Shown here: one piece after another, positions 11,292-21,667 of the stretch
Layout of the letters: every line of letters begins with the position of its first letter
Position numbering within the stretch: the first letter of the stretch is position 1
DNA from: Craspedostauros australis
Lineage: Eukaryota > Bacillariophyta > Bacillariophyceae > Mastogloiales > Achnanthaceae
NCBI GenBank assembly: GCA_026770025.1
Contig: JAMXDE010000006.1
Coordinates: forward strand, 2,176,001 to 2,240,000
DNA: 64,000 nucleotides
Direction: 5' to 3'
Program-made: the position numbers and the translations under genes
The notes under the pieces: model-generated
Databases searched by the model: none
Told to the model about the DNA's origin: nothing
What the model saw: the letters and a program-made list of their open reading frames with translations, nothing else

Positions 11292-14200
11292 TTATGAAAT
11301 GTCCGTCAGCACGGAATCCTCGTCACCATCATCCACATCCTCCGCACGCTCACCATGGAGGCTGTGCGGTCCTCCATCAACACTTTCCTTCACCGTCGAA
11401 GCCTTTGTGCCGTTTGTTGTTGAGTGCCTACCCGAAATCGTGGGCGTGCCAGCATGTTCCAGGGAATGTACAGTCGCCAGATCAAAGTTGGTCGCCATTC
11501 CATGTTGGGGATCGAACTCAACCATCTTGCCTCCACACGTAGTGTTCATCGCGGATCTCTTGATCTGCCTCTCGTTGATGTAGTTACCACGTTTGGTGCG
11601 CAAGTCGTCACACTTGGCAGCTGCACCCCAGGCCTGATAGAACTCCATTGCTCGGGTGAAGTAAGGACCTGCCAGATCATCGCCATCGATGCTGGACCTC
11701 AGTATGTGCTCGCCTGCCATCTCGCATGCCAATCCGGCCTCGTGGATCTGGCCGTTGCACTGGGAGAGGTCGATTGCCTTGTCATAGCACTGGCGGACGT
11801 ACGTTGGCATTGTTGTGCTGGAGGTGATGGATTTGGTTTCTGCGCAGAGAAGCAGATACCGATTGCGTATGACCTTGCCCTTGGTGTCGCATATCTTCTT
11901 GAGTTGTTTTTTGCATTTGCGGAGCAGTTTGATGTACCTGCGTTGCTTTGTCTGCCAGTATCGGTTGGAGGCCATCAATCCAATGAAGAGTGGGATCGTG
12001 GTTTGTGAAGTGAAGTCGTCGCCTCCCATTTTAGTTGCCGTCATATTGTCATACACGATCTCTGCAAGTTCATATCTGCCAAGGTAAATGGAAAGGAACA
12101 GATGCCTCCAGTAGACAGCGACGTCGGAGAGGTGGTTGTCGTTGTCATGCCCATTCACGTTTGTGAAATTCTGCCAATCAATCGAAAGTGTACCTGCGAT
12201 CTGCTTGACGCTGTTGCTGTACTCTCTGGTGGAATGCTTATGCGAGCTGACCTTCAACGCTTTTTCTTGTTCCAAGACTGAATCGATGTTGGGCAACAGG
12301 GTCGCAAGAGGATAACCCTGGACGAAAGCGTAGACGATGCTCCCAAAACGCCCCAAAATGCCAATTTCGAAATTCCCCGCCGACATCGCTTCCATGTACG
12401 CAGTCCGAAAGTCTTGCGCGATCTCGGAGGGCGACTTGTAGAATGGCTCGATGAATGTTGCTGCCATCAAATACACCGTCCCATCGGCGGTGCTGAGAGT
12501 GTTGGCCTTGCAGACAATCGCTTTTGCCAGTTCGATGTATCTCCGAGCGCTCTTGGGATCTCCAAGGCTATTGTACACTGTCGCCAGGATGGAAAAGCTA
12601 TAGCCTGACTCCCCGCGAAATCCTACGCGCCTCGTGTAGTTGATCATGCACACCACGCCCAACAAGCACGATATCGTGTCGTTGCTGATGAAGCCGCGAG
12701 ATATTATGTTGTACAGGAGCAAGATGGATGTCACATGTTTTGGATTTGTCACAATCGGGGTTCGTCGCAAGAATTCCTCATTGGAGACACGACGGAAGTA
12801 TGACCTCAGCGACATCATCTGGCGAGCAACATGAAGCAAGTACCCGCGCTTGGGATACGCGCCACATAGCTGCGCGGCCTTCTCGCTCAGTCGCAGTGCT
12901 TGGGTGTGCTCGCCTTGATGGCCCAGAGCCCTTCCCATTGTGGCATATGTAGGAAGCCTGTCATCGATGGATGTGGCGCGATCCAGAACCTCGTTGCCAA
13001 TTGCGAAACCTTGGTCGTAGTTGCCAAGCAAGAGCTCGATGTCGCATTGACTGCGGAGCAATCGAAGCACCAAGTCGTACTGGTCCTCCCAAGGATCGCC
13101 CTTCAGCTTGCGGAGGGCTGTCGATGCATGCCGGAGGTACGTCGCAGCAGGCGATAGAGCGGCCATTTGCAGCGCATGCTCGCCCGTTTGAAGATTGCGC
13201 TGCAACGTTTCCAAATGATCCTTGCTGGCCACACAGTTCAGATGGTCCGTCGCTATGAACATGAAACTGGTGTCGTTGCCAGCCGAAGTGCGCGCATGAG
13301 TTGTGGAGGAAGAGTCCTGCAGACTACGACTGTGGCTGAGTGATGTATCCGTGCACAACTCCCACAGACATCGGCCGACACGCAGCCGGAGCTTGGTGCG
13401 GACCTCTCCGAATGGAACCAGTCCCCGGGCTGCCTCCTGAATGCGATCATGAGCGAAGCGGTAGGTGGTTCCGCCGATGGCATTGTGCAGGAGGCCTTCG
13501 AGCACGGCTTGCTCCAGCAGCTCGGAAAGATCGCTGCCGCGTTCGTCCGCAACAAGTGCAGGGTGGGAATTGGCACGGTCTCTGGAGTGCTCGATGATCT
13601 CGTCACTGGCCCGGTTGTGTTTCTCTTCGTAGTCCAGCACGATCTGCAGCAAGTCAGAATCGAACGATGATCTGATGTACGATGCGATGGCCAGCGCCTT
13701 CTGCAGGGCGACAGGCAAAGCCTTCATCTGGGATGAGATGAGACGGAGGACACCCCTTGAATTGGTTGATGATGAACTGAACTGGGAGAGCTCATCGGTA
13801 TCGAGCTCATCATTCAGCGCCCATTGGGACATGATGCGGTCATACTGGAGGATGCTCTTGCGCTCCATCTCTTGTAGCAACTGTACAGAATGGAAGATGT
13901 TGCCGTTTGTGCGCTTGAAGAGGTAGTCGGTGATCTTGGTGAGAGCATTACCTTCCTCATCTTCTTCGTCACCACTCGCTACGGGTATGTCAGCATCGAT
14001 GGAGTTGTGCCGGTGAAGGAGTTGAGTGATCCATGAGTGGAGCTGTTGCTTCGTGAAGCTTGCGACATGAATATTGGTGTATGGTGGTGTGAGAGTGCCG
14101 TCGTCATGGTCAACGCACTGCGATGCATCATCTTCCACCTCTTGTGCTTGTGCTTGTGCTTGTGCTTGACGCATCTCGCTCAGCAGCTTCATGAACGGGA

Positions 14201-15362
14201 CTTCGGGATCCAGATCCAGCAGCTCAGTTGGTGAGTGGGGATTGTAGTCTTGTCGGATCGTACCGAGCCACAGGAAGTTGGGATGGCTCATCGTGGTGGA
14301 CATGAGATCCATGCTCTGCTGGGATGCCCATTGCAGATCATCGAGCACCAGTATCATTGGGGATGCCTTCGATGAGATGGAGGTCAAGAGCTGGGAGAAG
14401 GCGTACTGGAATCTGTTCCAGACAGTGTCATTGGCAGTGATCTGAGAGGAAGTCGCTTCGGGTTGTGGCTGGGATTGCGGCTTTGGCGACCAGTCGGTAT
14501 TGTCGTTGACGTTGTTGGCATCGTTGTTGATGAGGATGGAGAGTGATGGCACGAAAGACAGCAGGAGGTTGATCTGTTCGGATGTCAACGTGCTTGCCTT
14601 GATCCGAGCTCGCAACCGCTGTAAATCCATCGTGTGTGCAGGAGCAGAGGTGCTGGATTTGCCGATGTTTGTATGCGCGGCGGTAGATGTGGCCAGCGCG
14701 GCACACCATCCTGAAAATGCTTGCGTGATGGCGGAGTAGGGATCGTTCTGCTGGTGCTTTTCGAACTTGCCCTTGAGGATGTGCACGCCCATGCCTGTGT
14801 TCTTGTTCTGCTGTCCATTGCGAATCTGATCGCAGAAGGCATCCACTAGATGCGACTTGCCGGTTCCGCTTCCACCCCAGACGAATGCAGCCGGGATGGA
14901 TGGTGAAGCGTCATTGTTGTTCGATCTAGCTTTGTGGGTGGAGGTGGAGGTGGAGGTGGGCGTGAACGTGGAGGGAGGGACAGAGGATGACAATGCTGAT
15001 GATGTTGACAAAGATGCTGCAGTTGATGGTTGGGCCGTAACGGTCGATGGTGCTGGGGAAGTCGCGGTGCCTTTGTGCATCATCTGATTGAAGACTTGAT
15101 GCAGGATCTGCAATTCTTGGTCTCTGCCATAGCAACTTGTGGTGTTGCCACCTCCATGGTTCTTCTCGAAAAGGCTGGGGGCCGCAGCAGCGCTCGGTTC
15201 CATGTCATGTTGCCGAGAGTGATCATGATCCGACATGTTGCTGGGCGACGCTGTGGCGTCGTGCATCGTGGAAGTCGCCGCGGATGACTTGGCCTTTGAT
15301 GACACCGAGGAGGCATCATCAATGCAGTTCACAGTGCTTGCCATTGTTGTCATTGTCGCCAT
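11292..15362 (-). CDS. Giant AAA/STAND ATPase with helical-repeat C-terminal half, copy 1
   Basis: 1356 aa from the ATG conserved with copy 2; the frame is open to 15551, but that extension is out of frame in copy 2. The N-terminus is S/T-rich. The AAA_16-type NTPase begins at CYGRDQELQILHQVF; Walker A is GGSGTGKSHLVDAF near 160, Walker B ILVLDDLQW near 345 and a sensor arginine sits in FLWLGTIRQDY. The remainder is alpha-helical, TPR-like (AATYLRHASTALRKL, ARRYIELAKAI), ending FTRAMEFYQAWGAAAKCDDL and an acidic tail. This layout matches the AAA-plus-helical module of bacterial and fungal hybrid kinases and regulators, but no kinase, GAF or cyclase domain follows. Such proteins usually act as ligand-gated signalling switches; the role here is unknown. 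The middle (about 12012-13030) is far more diverged from copy 2 than either flank. Confidence 0.85.
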   Translation of the reverse strand: MATMTTMASTVNCIDDASSVSSKAKSSAATSTMHDATASPSNMSDHDHSRQHDMEPSAAAAPSLFEKNHGGGNTTSCYGRDQELQILHQVFNQMMHKGTATSPAPSTVTAQPSTAASLSTSSALSSSVPPSTFTPTSTSTSTHKARSNNNDASPSIPAAFVWGGSGTGKSHLVDAFCDQIRNGQQNKNTGMGVHILKGKFEKHQQNDPYSAITQAFSGWCAALATSTAAHTNIGKSSTSAPAHTMDLQRLRARIKASTLTSEQINLLLSFVPSLSILINNDANNVNDNTDWSPKPQSQPQPEATSSQITANDTVWNRFQYAFSQLLTSISSKASPMILVLDDLQWASQQSMDLMSTTMSHPNFLWLGTIRQDYNPHSPTELLDLDPEVPFMKLLSEMRQAQAQAQAQEVEDDASQCVDHDDGTLTPPYTNIHVASFTKQQLHSWITQLLHRHNSIDADIPVASGDEEDEEGNALTKITDYLFKRTNGNIFHSVQLLQEMERKSILQYDRIMSQWALNDELDTDELSQFSSSSTNSRGVLRLISSQMKALPVALQKALAIASYIRSSFDSDLLQIVLDYEEKHNRASDEIIEHSRDRANSHPALVADERGSDLSELLEQAVLEGLLHNAIGGTTYRFAHDRIQEAARGLVPFGEVRTKLRLRVGRCLWELCTDTSLSHSRSLQDSSSTTHARTSAGNDTSFMFIATDHLNCVASKDHLETLQRNLQTGEHALQMAALSPAATYLRHASTALRKLKGDPWEDQYDLVLRLLRSQCDIELLLGNYDQGFAIGNEVLDRATSIDDRLPTYATMGRALGHQGEHTQALRLSEKAAQLCGAYPKRGYLLHVARQMMSLRSYFRRVSNEEFLRRTPIVTNPKHVTSILLLYNIISRGFISNDTISCLLGVVCMINYTRRVGFRGESGYSFSILATVYNSLGDPKSARRYIELAKAIVCKANTLSTADGTVYLMAATFIEPFYKSPSEIAQDFRTAYMEAMSAGNFEIGILGRFGSIVYAFVQGYPLATLLPNIDSVLEQEKALKVSSHKHSTREYSNSVKQIAGTLSIDWQNFTNVNGHDNDNHLSDVAVYWRHLFLSIYLGRYELAEIVYDNMTATKMGGDDFTSQTTIPLFIGLMASNRYWQTKQRRYIKLLRKCKKQLKKICDTKGKVIRNRYLLLCAETKSITSSTTMPTYVRQCYDKAIDLSQCNGQIHEAGLACEMAGEHILRSSIDGDDLAGPYFTRAMEFYQAWGAAAKCDDLRTKRGNYINERQIKRSAMNTTCGGKMVEFDPQHGMATNFDLATVHSLEHAGTPTISGRHSTTNGTKASTVKESVDGGPHSLHGERAEDVDDGDEDSVLTDIS

Positions 15363-16941
15363 TGTCGCCGGCGGATCAGGCTGTGAGTTGGTATCGTTGA
15401 GTCGGCTTGAGTCGGCTTGAGTCGGCTTGAGTCGAGTCTGGGGAAGCGGAGTACGCATAGAGAATGAAATTATGATGCCTCCCTTGTTTGCTTCGGTCAC
15501 TCTGAAACAATTGTTGCGGTGCTGTAGCTCGTACGAGCTTTGGGTATGCATGTACCTTTGTGTCTGAAGAAAGCAGAAGAGAATTGTTTGGCCACCATCA
15601 TCGTGTCATAGCCGTAACTGTGCGGGCTGTGAGGTGAATGTTTGCGTGAAGCGTGACATCGAAATTGTCAACAAGCCTTCACCAAGCTCGGCCAGGCCGC
15701 TTCCATGATGGACGCGTGCGCTAACACGGTTGGAGCGCTTGACGCCCTTTGTGTGTTTTCTTGTTTGGTTTTGAGGAGGGAGAACTCAGCATAGCGCCTC
15801 CTTTTTATCTACAGAGGCGATTCCACTCTTTCATTGTGAAGGTTTGCGAACTAATAGCCCCAACCACGCTCCAAATGCCCCACCAAACGCAATCTGGGAA
15901 TCCATTTTCACCCTGTGTGGCGTTTATGACACATTCCTGCTATGTGGTGGGTCTGTGACGACGCAGACACGTGCCTTCGCCAAAGAAAGACGTTCTGCGT
16001 GTATTCTGTCCACGCCATGTCATAACGAGATTTGAGCTGACACAGTGCGCTTCTCCAAAAGCAAAGAATCATCCACACGATCCCAAGACATTATCGACCG
16101 TAACCCACAACAACACCGAATGGATGAACGAAATGCAAATGGACAACGGAGCGCAAGGCCATGGAGTGCAAGGCCACGGAGCATCGTGAACACAGCCTGC
16201 ATTCAACTCGTGCTGATGCCTACATCCAACCCACATCCATGCCTGCTATTGACCCATGTCGATGCCTGCTATCACCACAGCAACACCGCAGAAAACCGTG
16301 GACAGAAGGCAGCCGCAAAAGAAACGAACTCGCGACCATCAAAAACAAAATCCCACTACTTATCTTCTCTTGTACCATCATTTCATGTTCCCATTCGTTT
16401 GGAAACAAACGACCACGATTACTCCACGATACTCTCGCGGACGGGAAGTGGAACCGCCGATGGTCACCTCGCGGCCGAAGTCGGGCACGATACGCACAAA
16501 GCGCTTATCCACATTCTGTCCCTATCGAAAGTGTCAACGTGATGTCCCTTTCACAGCTTAGTGATGAAATGTTTGATGTCGTGACTGTATGTCACGGATT
16601 TCTTGAGTTTTTGTGTCTGTTGGATGATCAAACAAACAGACAGACACACAAGTAGCTTTGAGAAACAGACGCAACCCCACAAACGTACGAGAAGCGAACA
16701 GACATTGGTCCAAATGCAACCACAAATCAATATCGACCGGAACCTTCAAAGGCATTGACTCCATGGATTCAATTCTACACTTAAAACGAAGAATCTAGCG
16801 CCAATCTTCTTCCCAGACACTTTTCCCATGCCCAAACTCAACACATCAACGGATGACATCAGAGACGATCATGCTCTCCATCGCATTTCACACCAGCTGG
16901 GGGACAGCTCTAGCGTGTGACGATAGATTCAAGCCAATGTA
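15363..16941. other. Intergenic flank upstream of AAA/STAND copy 1
   Basis: Promoter side of the ATPase gene. An 11-bp unit (GAGTCGGCTTG) is repeated three to four times at about 15388-15430, against one to two times in the right copy. That makes the frame upstream of the chosen ATG differ between copies. No gene is supported. Segments at about 15550-15950 and 16380-16941 match 29150-29600 and 29620-30182. Confidence 0.5.
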
Positions 16942-18132
16942 CCCTCTGATAGCTCACTTTTTCTGAGCACTTGTCGCGGTTCATCGTTAAGCTCCAACAT
17001 AACTCTCTCCTTGCATTCTTGTGGAGAGAATATAAAATGAAAAGGCCTTTGCAGACCTTTTGGGGTCGTGAATCCTGCTGGATCTGTGACGATGAACGCC
17101 ACTGGAGTAGACGTCCCTGACAAATTCCACAGAGATGTGGCTCGTGCTCGAAGGATGATTGGTGGTCTGGAGACAAAATTTGCTTCCCTCGGTTTCTTTG
17201 CGACAGTTGCGCCTCAACAGTGGAAGGGGAACACTTTTGCGTGAGGAGCATATCTACGATGTTGCGATGGATAGGAATGTGGCCTACTGATCTATCCAGC
17301 GACCACTGCCACGTAGTCATGTTTGTTGTCTGCGACTCAACAACACGAAGCCAGACAAATCAGAGGAATCGCTTCATCTTCTTCCATCGGACAACAAGCA
17401 AATTATTCATTCCCAACCAGCCGGAGAAGGCAACGACCTCATCAGTCGTCCCTGGCAGTGAATCAGTGCTGCATACATGAGCGACTTCTCGAAGCAGTGA
17501 GGAGAAAAGGGCGCGCTCCATCCATGAACCGCATTCAAGGCAGAGCTCCTCTTCCAAGATGCCGTTTGGTCCAAGAGAGCATTTCAATCACACATCTGCA
17601 CGGACTCGTCTCAATGAAAGGTAAAGATCTCTTGCAATCTTCTGATGAGTCGGTGAGTTCCGACAAGGCAGCCTTCGGCGCGATCGATTTGTCAAGTATG
17701 CGGAGTGGTCCGTCCATGAGCAAGGAGAGAGAGTGCGAGATTGAGCGTTCGGTAGCGCAGGTGGCTCCTCGAACGGCAACATCGACTGTTGCTGGATCTG
17801 TGGGTGTTGTTCTTGTTGCCGAATCGTATCAAGCAATTTTGACAGAAAACCGGGACCGAAGGAGTCACGGACTCAACAGATCACTTGTGCTTCTTCATTT
17901 TCGACTGTGTTTCGTATCAAAATGCATTGTTGTTGCCAAAATAAGTATGGTCCAATTGGTCGTCTTTCTGAGGACAAACTGTTCGTCAATTTGTGGATGG
18001 AGAACGAAACGAAGCGAAACGCGACGAGGCGGACGCATCGCGAACAACACACACCCACGAGAACAGAAGGAGGCGGCAACACCAACAGAACTCTCGCAGC
18101 AACAACAAGATACGAGTTCGGACAAGAGCACC
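16942..18132. other. Intergenic region upstream of TEL2
   Basis: No supported gene. The TEL2 frame stays open upstream to 17323, but the peptide there shows no family resemblance and changes composition. It is treated as 5' UTR and promoter. A short minus-strand open frame (16910-17320) has no recognisable features. Confidence 0.4.
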
Positions 18133-21100
18133 ATGACAACAATGCATCCTACTGCGTCGACAGAAGCATCGAGCGGAGCCGAGAGATCACGTTCATGCGG
18201 CTATGATGCGCAATCGTCAAACGATGGGACAGACAAGCTGGAAGGTCTGACTGCGCTGATGGAAACATGCTGTTCCGCACAAACCCGAGATGATCAGCTC
18301 CGCGCACTCCACGAATTGGACGCTCATCTGCAGCGAACGTTGAAGCTGGAGTTGGAGTCGAAGTCGGGGTTGGAACTGGAGGATGGTGCTCAAGTGGGCG
18401 AAGGAGCATCTACGCACGGCACAATTCGACCGCTACCATCCGCGGAAAGGCAAGGCATTGTGCGTTCGCTATTTGAAGCAGTAACTGTGCAAGGCATGGA
18501 TGATGAGCTCAACCAGGTTTGCAAGGAAATCCTGGATGGATTGGGGATCATTCCTTGCGTCACAGCTTCCATCATATGCCTCAATCATGTCAGCTCCCTC
18601 AACCAGAAAGAAGATGGTGGCATCAAACACAAAGGGAAGCAAGGGGATGCCATCGCAACTACCAACCTGCTGCGGAACTCCCTGTCCACAATCTACCGAA
18701 TGCTGTGCACGTCAGGACGACGGCGGAAGCAAGCGCAGCAGTTTCAGGATGTTAGCAACAGCGAAGCAAATAGTGCTCTCAGTGCTGCAAGACATACCTC
18801 AACGAGTTCGGATCAGATCGAATTGGATTCCTTGGTACATACGGGGATACTTCTCTTGCCAAGGATCATCTCCAACGCTTGTCTCGCCGGGAAACTCGCA
18901 GTTCCCACATGGAGCACGGGCAACCGATTCTTTCCTCGCATCGTTCGTTGTGGCTTGGAGCGCGTATACCACCTTGAACGAGGAGACAAGTGGATCAGCA
19001 GGAAGAACAACAGTAGCCGCCGAAGCTGCAGCGAGGCTGCGTTTGCAGAGGCATTTCTCAAGACGCTCCTCGTTCAATTGATCCGCACGCACAGATGCGA
19101 TCATGCGATCAGCGGGACCATGTCCTTCGTCGCATCTTTGGAGCATATCCACACGAGCGATCAGCCTTGCGAAGCATTCCTCTTGGCCAACCTCAACAAA
19201 ATGATTCCATCGATATCCCCAAGAGAAACAGCCACCTTCGTGCGATCATTCGTCCAATACTCCATCACTACCACGTGCATTTCGTATCAACGTGAAAGCT
19301 GCAATCAGATCGCAAAGCATGTGCTCAAGGAATCCGCAGACCAGCAAAGCGCCTTCTTGCGATTGATGGCATTTCATTCCTCATCCATTCCATCTGACGA
19401 TGCCCAGGATCGCGACCTTTGTGCGCAGGTCATGAACTTGCTGTTCACGATCAGTGGTTCACAAAGAACGAAGGCCAATTCGACGCATGGACCGGCAATC
19501 TCGGGGAGCGACGACAACAGCGACAACACCAGCGACGATTCAGACGATGAGTACGAAGGGATCTCTCATAGCTCAGGCATCAACGCAACTGGGAATGCTG
19601 TGGATTCGTCAACGCAATCCGCAGATCCTCTCTTCCAACGGCACCTCACGACGTTGCTTGAGACGTGGTCGACGAGCATGTTTGTGCAGCAGACCGATCT
19701 TCGCATGCAGCAGCATGTTACAAGGCTGATCCTGATTGGCCTCAAGTTGCTGCAGCAAATCAACCACAAAATCACGGAATGCGTGCTGCACGGCACAACG
19801 CATCGGTTGGAATCAGCAGTCTCCAGCGTGAGGAGGGATGGGATACGTGCTGCGATTCTCCTTTCTGGGCACTTGGGCAAGCCGATCCAATTTGAGGAAG
19901 TGTCACAAAACAGCGACGTGGAGCTGCTTTTCATCAGTCGCATCGGGAGCATGCAAAGCGATGAAAGACGCGAGGAACCCCTGCAAAGATCATTGCAGGA
20001 ATCGAAGCCAATGCCGTCAGAAGCGCGACAAAAAGCTGCGGCAGAAGAAGAACCGCCAGTGACACGAAAGAGCTCGCAACGGACCAAGCCAGCAAAGAAG
20101 AGCGGCCTCTCGTTGTTGGACCCGGATGCTGTGGTGGAGTCTGACGATGAAGATGATGATCTGAACAACGAACATGCAACCACCAGCCATACAATTACTC
20201 CGACCATTCCGGACGGACGCAGCAACAGCTTTACCAACATCAACGACGAGACGAGCGCGCGTGACGATGCTGATGGTGACGAGGAGTCAATCTGGAGCGA
20301 TGATCCCGGTTTGGTGCCGTATGATATCGAAGATGACGAAGAGGATCTTTTGGAAGTTGCAAGGCCGCTGTACTTGGAGAAGTGTCTGGAGTACTTGCGC
20401 GCGAGCGAAAAGGATGAGACCGCATCAAGCCAGCATCGCATGGCACTACAGGAGCTCCCCAGACTCATACGGTCCCAACCGTTGAATCTCCCGGATATCG
20501 CCACATCGCTTGCGATGCAGCTCTTGCGCATGCAGAACATGTACGACATGGACAACTTCACCGACATGCTCCATTCCAATCTGGTTGCCTTGACCACGCA
20601 AACACCTTTGATCGTGGGAAATCGATTGATCGACGAACTATTCGAGGACAACATGTCGCTCAGCGACCGTCTCAACATTCTTTCCGCACTGCAGGCATCG
20701 GCTGCTGAGCTGAGTGTGGGCGGAACTCTCTCGCTGCAGGCGGACGAGGCCGCCCCGCGAAACGCGCAGAATCAACATTCGCTGACTTCATCGACATCTT
20801 CCTCGTTCCAGGTGGCCAAGCTGGAGTCGCAGACACGCCGCAAGCGATCGCGCACAGCAACGACAACAACAGCAACAGCCTCTGGCCAGAGCAATAAGCT
20901 TGGTCCAGTCGCACCAATCTGGTTTTACTCAATCGTCTCGAAATTCATGAAATCGACCAAATCATCCGTGGTGCCATCCTCAACGCCATCATCAGCGCCA
21001 TCACCACCAACGCCACCGCATCTACCTGCGGCGGAGCACAACGAAGCAATGTGGACAGGCCCGAGCGGATCTCGGCTCCTCGCCAACATCTTCGTGACGT

Positions 21101-21441
21101 TGGGGCGTGTGGTCGAAGGATCTGGGTATGCCCCAGGCACGAACGTCATGGCGTGGGACTTGCTGGAACTGGCGTGGCCATTCCGAGATGCCGAAGTCGC
21201 AGATGTCCGCATGGGAGTTCTCATGGCCTGTGCCACGGCCATCGTGCGACTCCCACAAGACAAGCTGTATCAAATCTTAGCAGCAGGTTTGGAGAATGGC
21301 TCTTTTGCAAGGCAGCTAGCAGATATCGCACACGATGATCCTGACCCGTCCTGCCGCAGCATGGCCGGGGCAATCTCGAACTCATTCGTCCAATTGACGA
21401 ACGGCAGCGAAGGAACAACGAAAGCAATACTTATGGATTGA
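18133..21441 (+). CDS. TELO2: TEL2/TELO2-like protein (TTT complex subunit)
   Basis: 1102 aa, single exon. The decisive region starts near residue 727: LVPYDIEDDEEDLLEVARPLY, then YLEKCLEYLR, LPRLIRSQPLNLPDIATSLA, a TPLIVGNRLIDELFEDNMSL stretch and LSDRLNILSALQASAAEL. This follows the conserved C-terminal TELO2 domain. After a variable linker, GPVAPIWFYSIVSKFMK and LLANIFVTLGRVVEGSGYAP continue the family pattern. The N-terminal 560 residues look like alpha-solenoid, with acidic S/D-rich linkers near 440-475 and 665-720. Known TELO2 works with TTI1 and TTI2 and HSP90 to stabilise PI3K-like kinases (TOR, ATM, ATR). The protein is longer than human TELO2 (837 aa) because of the linkers. Start 18133 is the first ATG near the domain; an upstream start at 17947 is possible. 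Confidence 0.85.
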   Translation: MTTMHPTASTEASSGAERSRSCGYDAQSSNDGTDKLEGLTALMETCCSAQTRDDQLRALHELDAHLQRTLKLELESKSGLELEDGAQVGEGASTHGTIRPLPSAERQGIVRSLFEAVTVQGMDDELNQVCKEILDGLGIIPCVTASIICLNHVSSLNQKEDGGIKHKGKQGDAIATTNLLRNSLSTIYRMLCTSGRRRKQAQQFQDVSNSEANSALSAARHTSTSSDQIELDSLVHTGILLLPRIISNACLAGKLAVPTWSTGNRFFPRIVRCGLERVYHLERGDKWISRKNNSSRRSCSEAAFAEAFLKTLLVQLIRTHRCDHAISGTMSFVASLEHIHTSDQPCEAFLLANLNKMIPSISPRETATFVRSFVQYSITTTCISYQRESCNQIAKHVLKESADQQSAFLRLMAFHSSSIPSDDAQDRDLCAQVMNLLFTISGSQRTKANSTHGPAISGSDDNSDNTSDDSDDEYEGISHSSGINATGNAVDSSTQSADPLFQRHLTTLLETWSTSMFVQQTDLRMQQHVTRLILIGLKLLQQINHKITECVLHGTTHRLESAVSSVRRDGIRAAILLSGHLGKPIQFEEVSQNSDVELLFISRIGSMQSDERREEPLQRSLQESKPMPSEARQKAAAEEEPPVTRKSSQRTKPAKKSGLSLLDPDAVVESDDEDDDLNNEHATTSHTITPTIPDGRSNSFTNINDETSARDDADGDEESIWSDDPGLVPYDIEDDEEDLLEVARPLYLEKCLEYLRASEKDETASSQHRMALQELPRLIRSQPLNLPDIATSLAMQLLRMQNMYDMDNFTDMLHSNLVALTTQTPLIVGNRLIDELFEDNMSLSDRLNILSALQASAAELSVGGTLSLQADEAAPRNAQNQHSLTSSTSSSFQVAKLESQTRRKRSRTATTTTATASGQSNKLGPVAPIWFYSIVSKFMKSTKSSVVPSSTPSSAPSPPTPPHLPAAEHNEAMWTGPSGSRLLANIFVTLGRVVEGSGYAPGTNVMAWDLLELAWPFRDAEVADVRMGVLMACATAIVRLPQDKLYQILAAGLENGSFARQLADIAHDDPDPSCRSMAGAISNSFVQLTNGSEGTTKAILMD

Positions 21442-21507
21442 ACTTCAAATCCCACCGCCGCATTTCAACGAGTAAATTCCGCCACGCTCACGTACACTCA
21501 TGTGGAT

Positions 21508-21533
21508 GTAATGCAATGCAATGCAATGCAATA
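21508..21533. repeat. (ATGCA)n microsatellite
   Basis: Five tandem ATGCA units between the convergent TEL2 and fucosyltransferase 3' ends (intergenic gap 21442-21667). Nothing else is recognisable in the gap. Confidence 0.85.
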
Positions 21534-21667
21534 CACTGCGATGAACTTCAGTAACTATGTCTTGCACTGCCGGTCACCGTTTTGTGCAGTCACCGCTTGG
21601 CAGGTAATCGAATAGGTAGTCCATTCTGCTCTCCTCTATTCTACTCTCAGGCCTTCTCAAGCATACT

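Larger units (their letters stand above)
9168..16941. repeat. Segmental duplication, left copy (about 7.8 kb)
   Basis: Direct copy of 22829-30182. The offset is 13,661 at the left edge, 13,649 over the reductase gene and 13,241 at the right edge. Contents: truncated fucosyltransferase (-), RibD-type reductase (+), AAA/STAND ATPase (-) and its 5' flank. Homology ends at the shared GACGATAGATTCAAGCCAAT near 16941. About 0.4 kb near 15960-16370 has no clear match in the right copy. Confidence 0.9.

Noticed and set aside
11292-15551. AAA/STAND genes as hybrid histidine kinases or nucleotide cyclases
   Set aside because: Only the AAA plus helical module is present; no kinase, GAF, PAS or cyclase motif follows before the stop codon.
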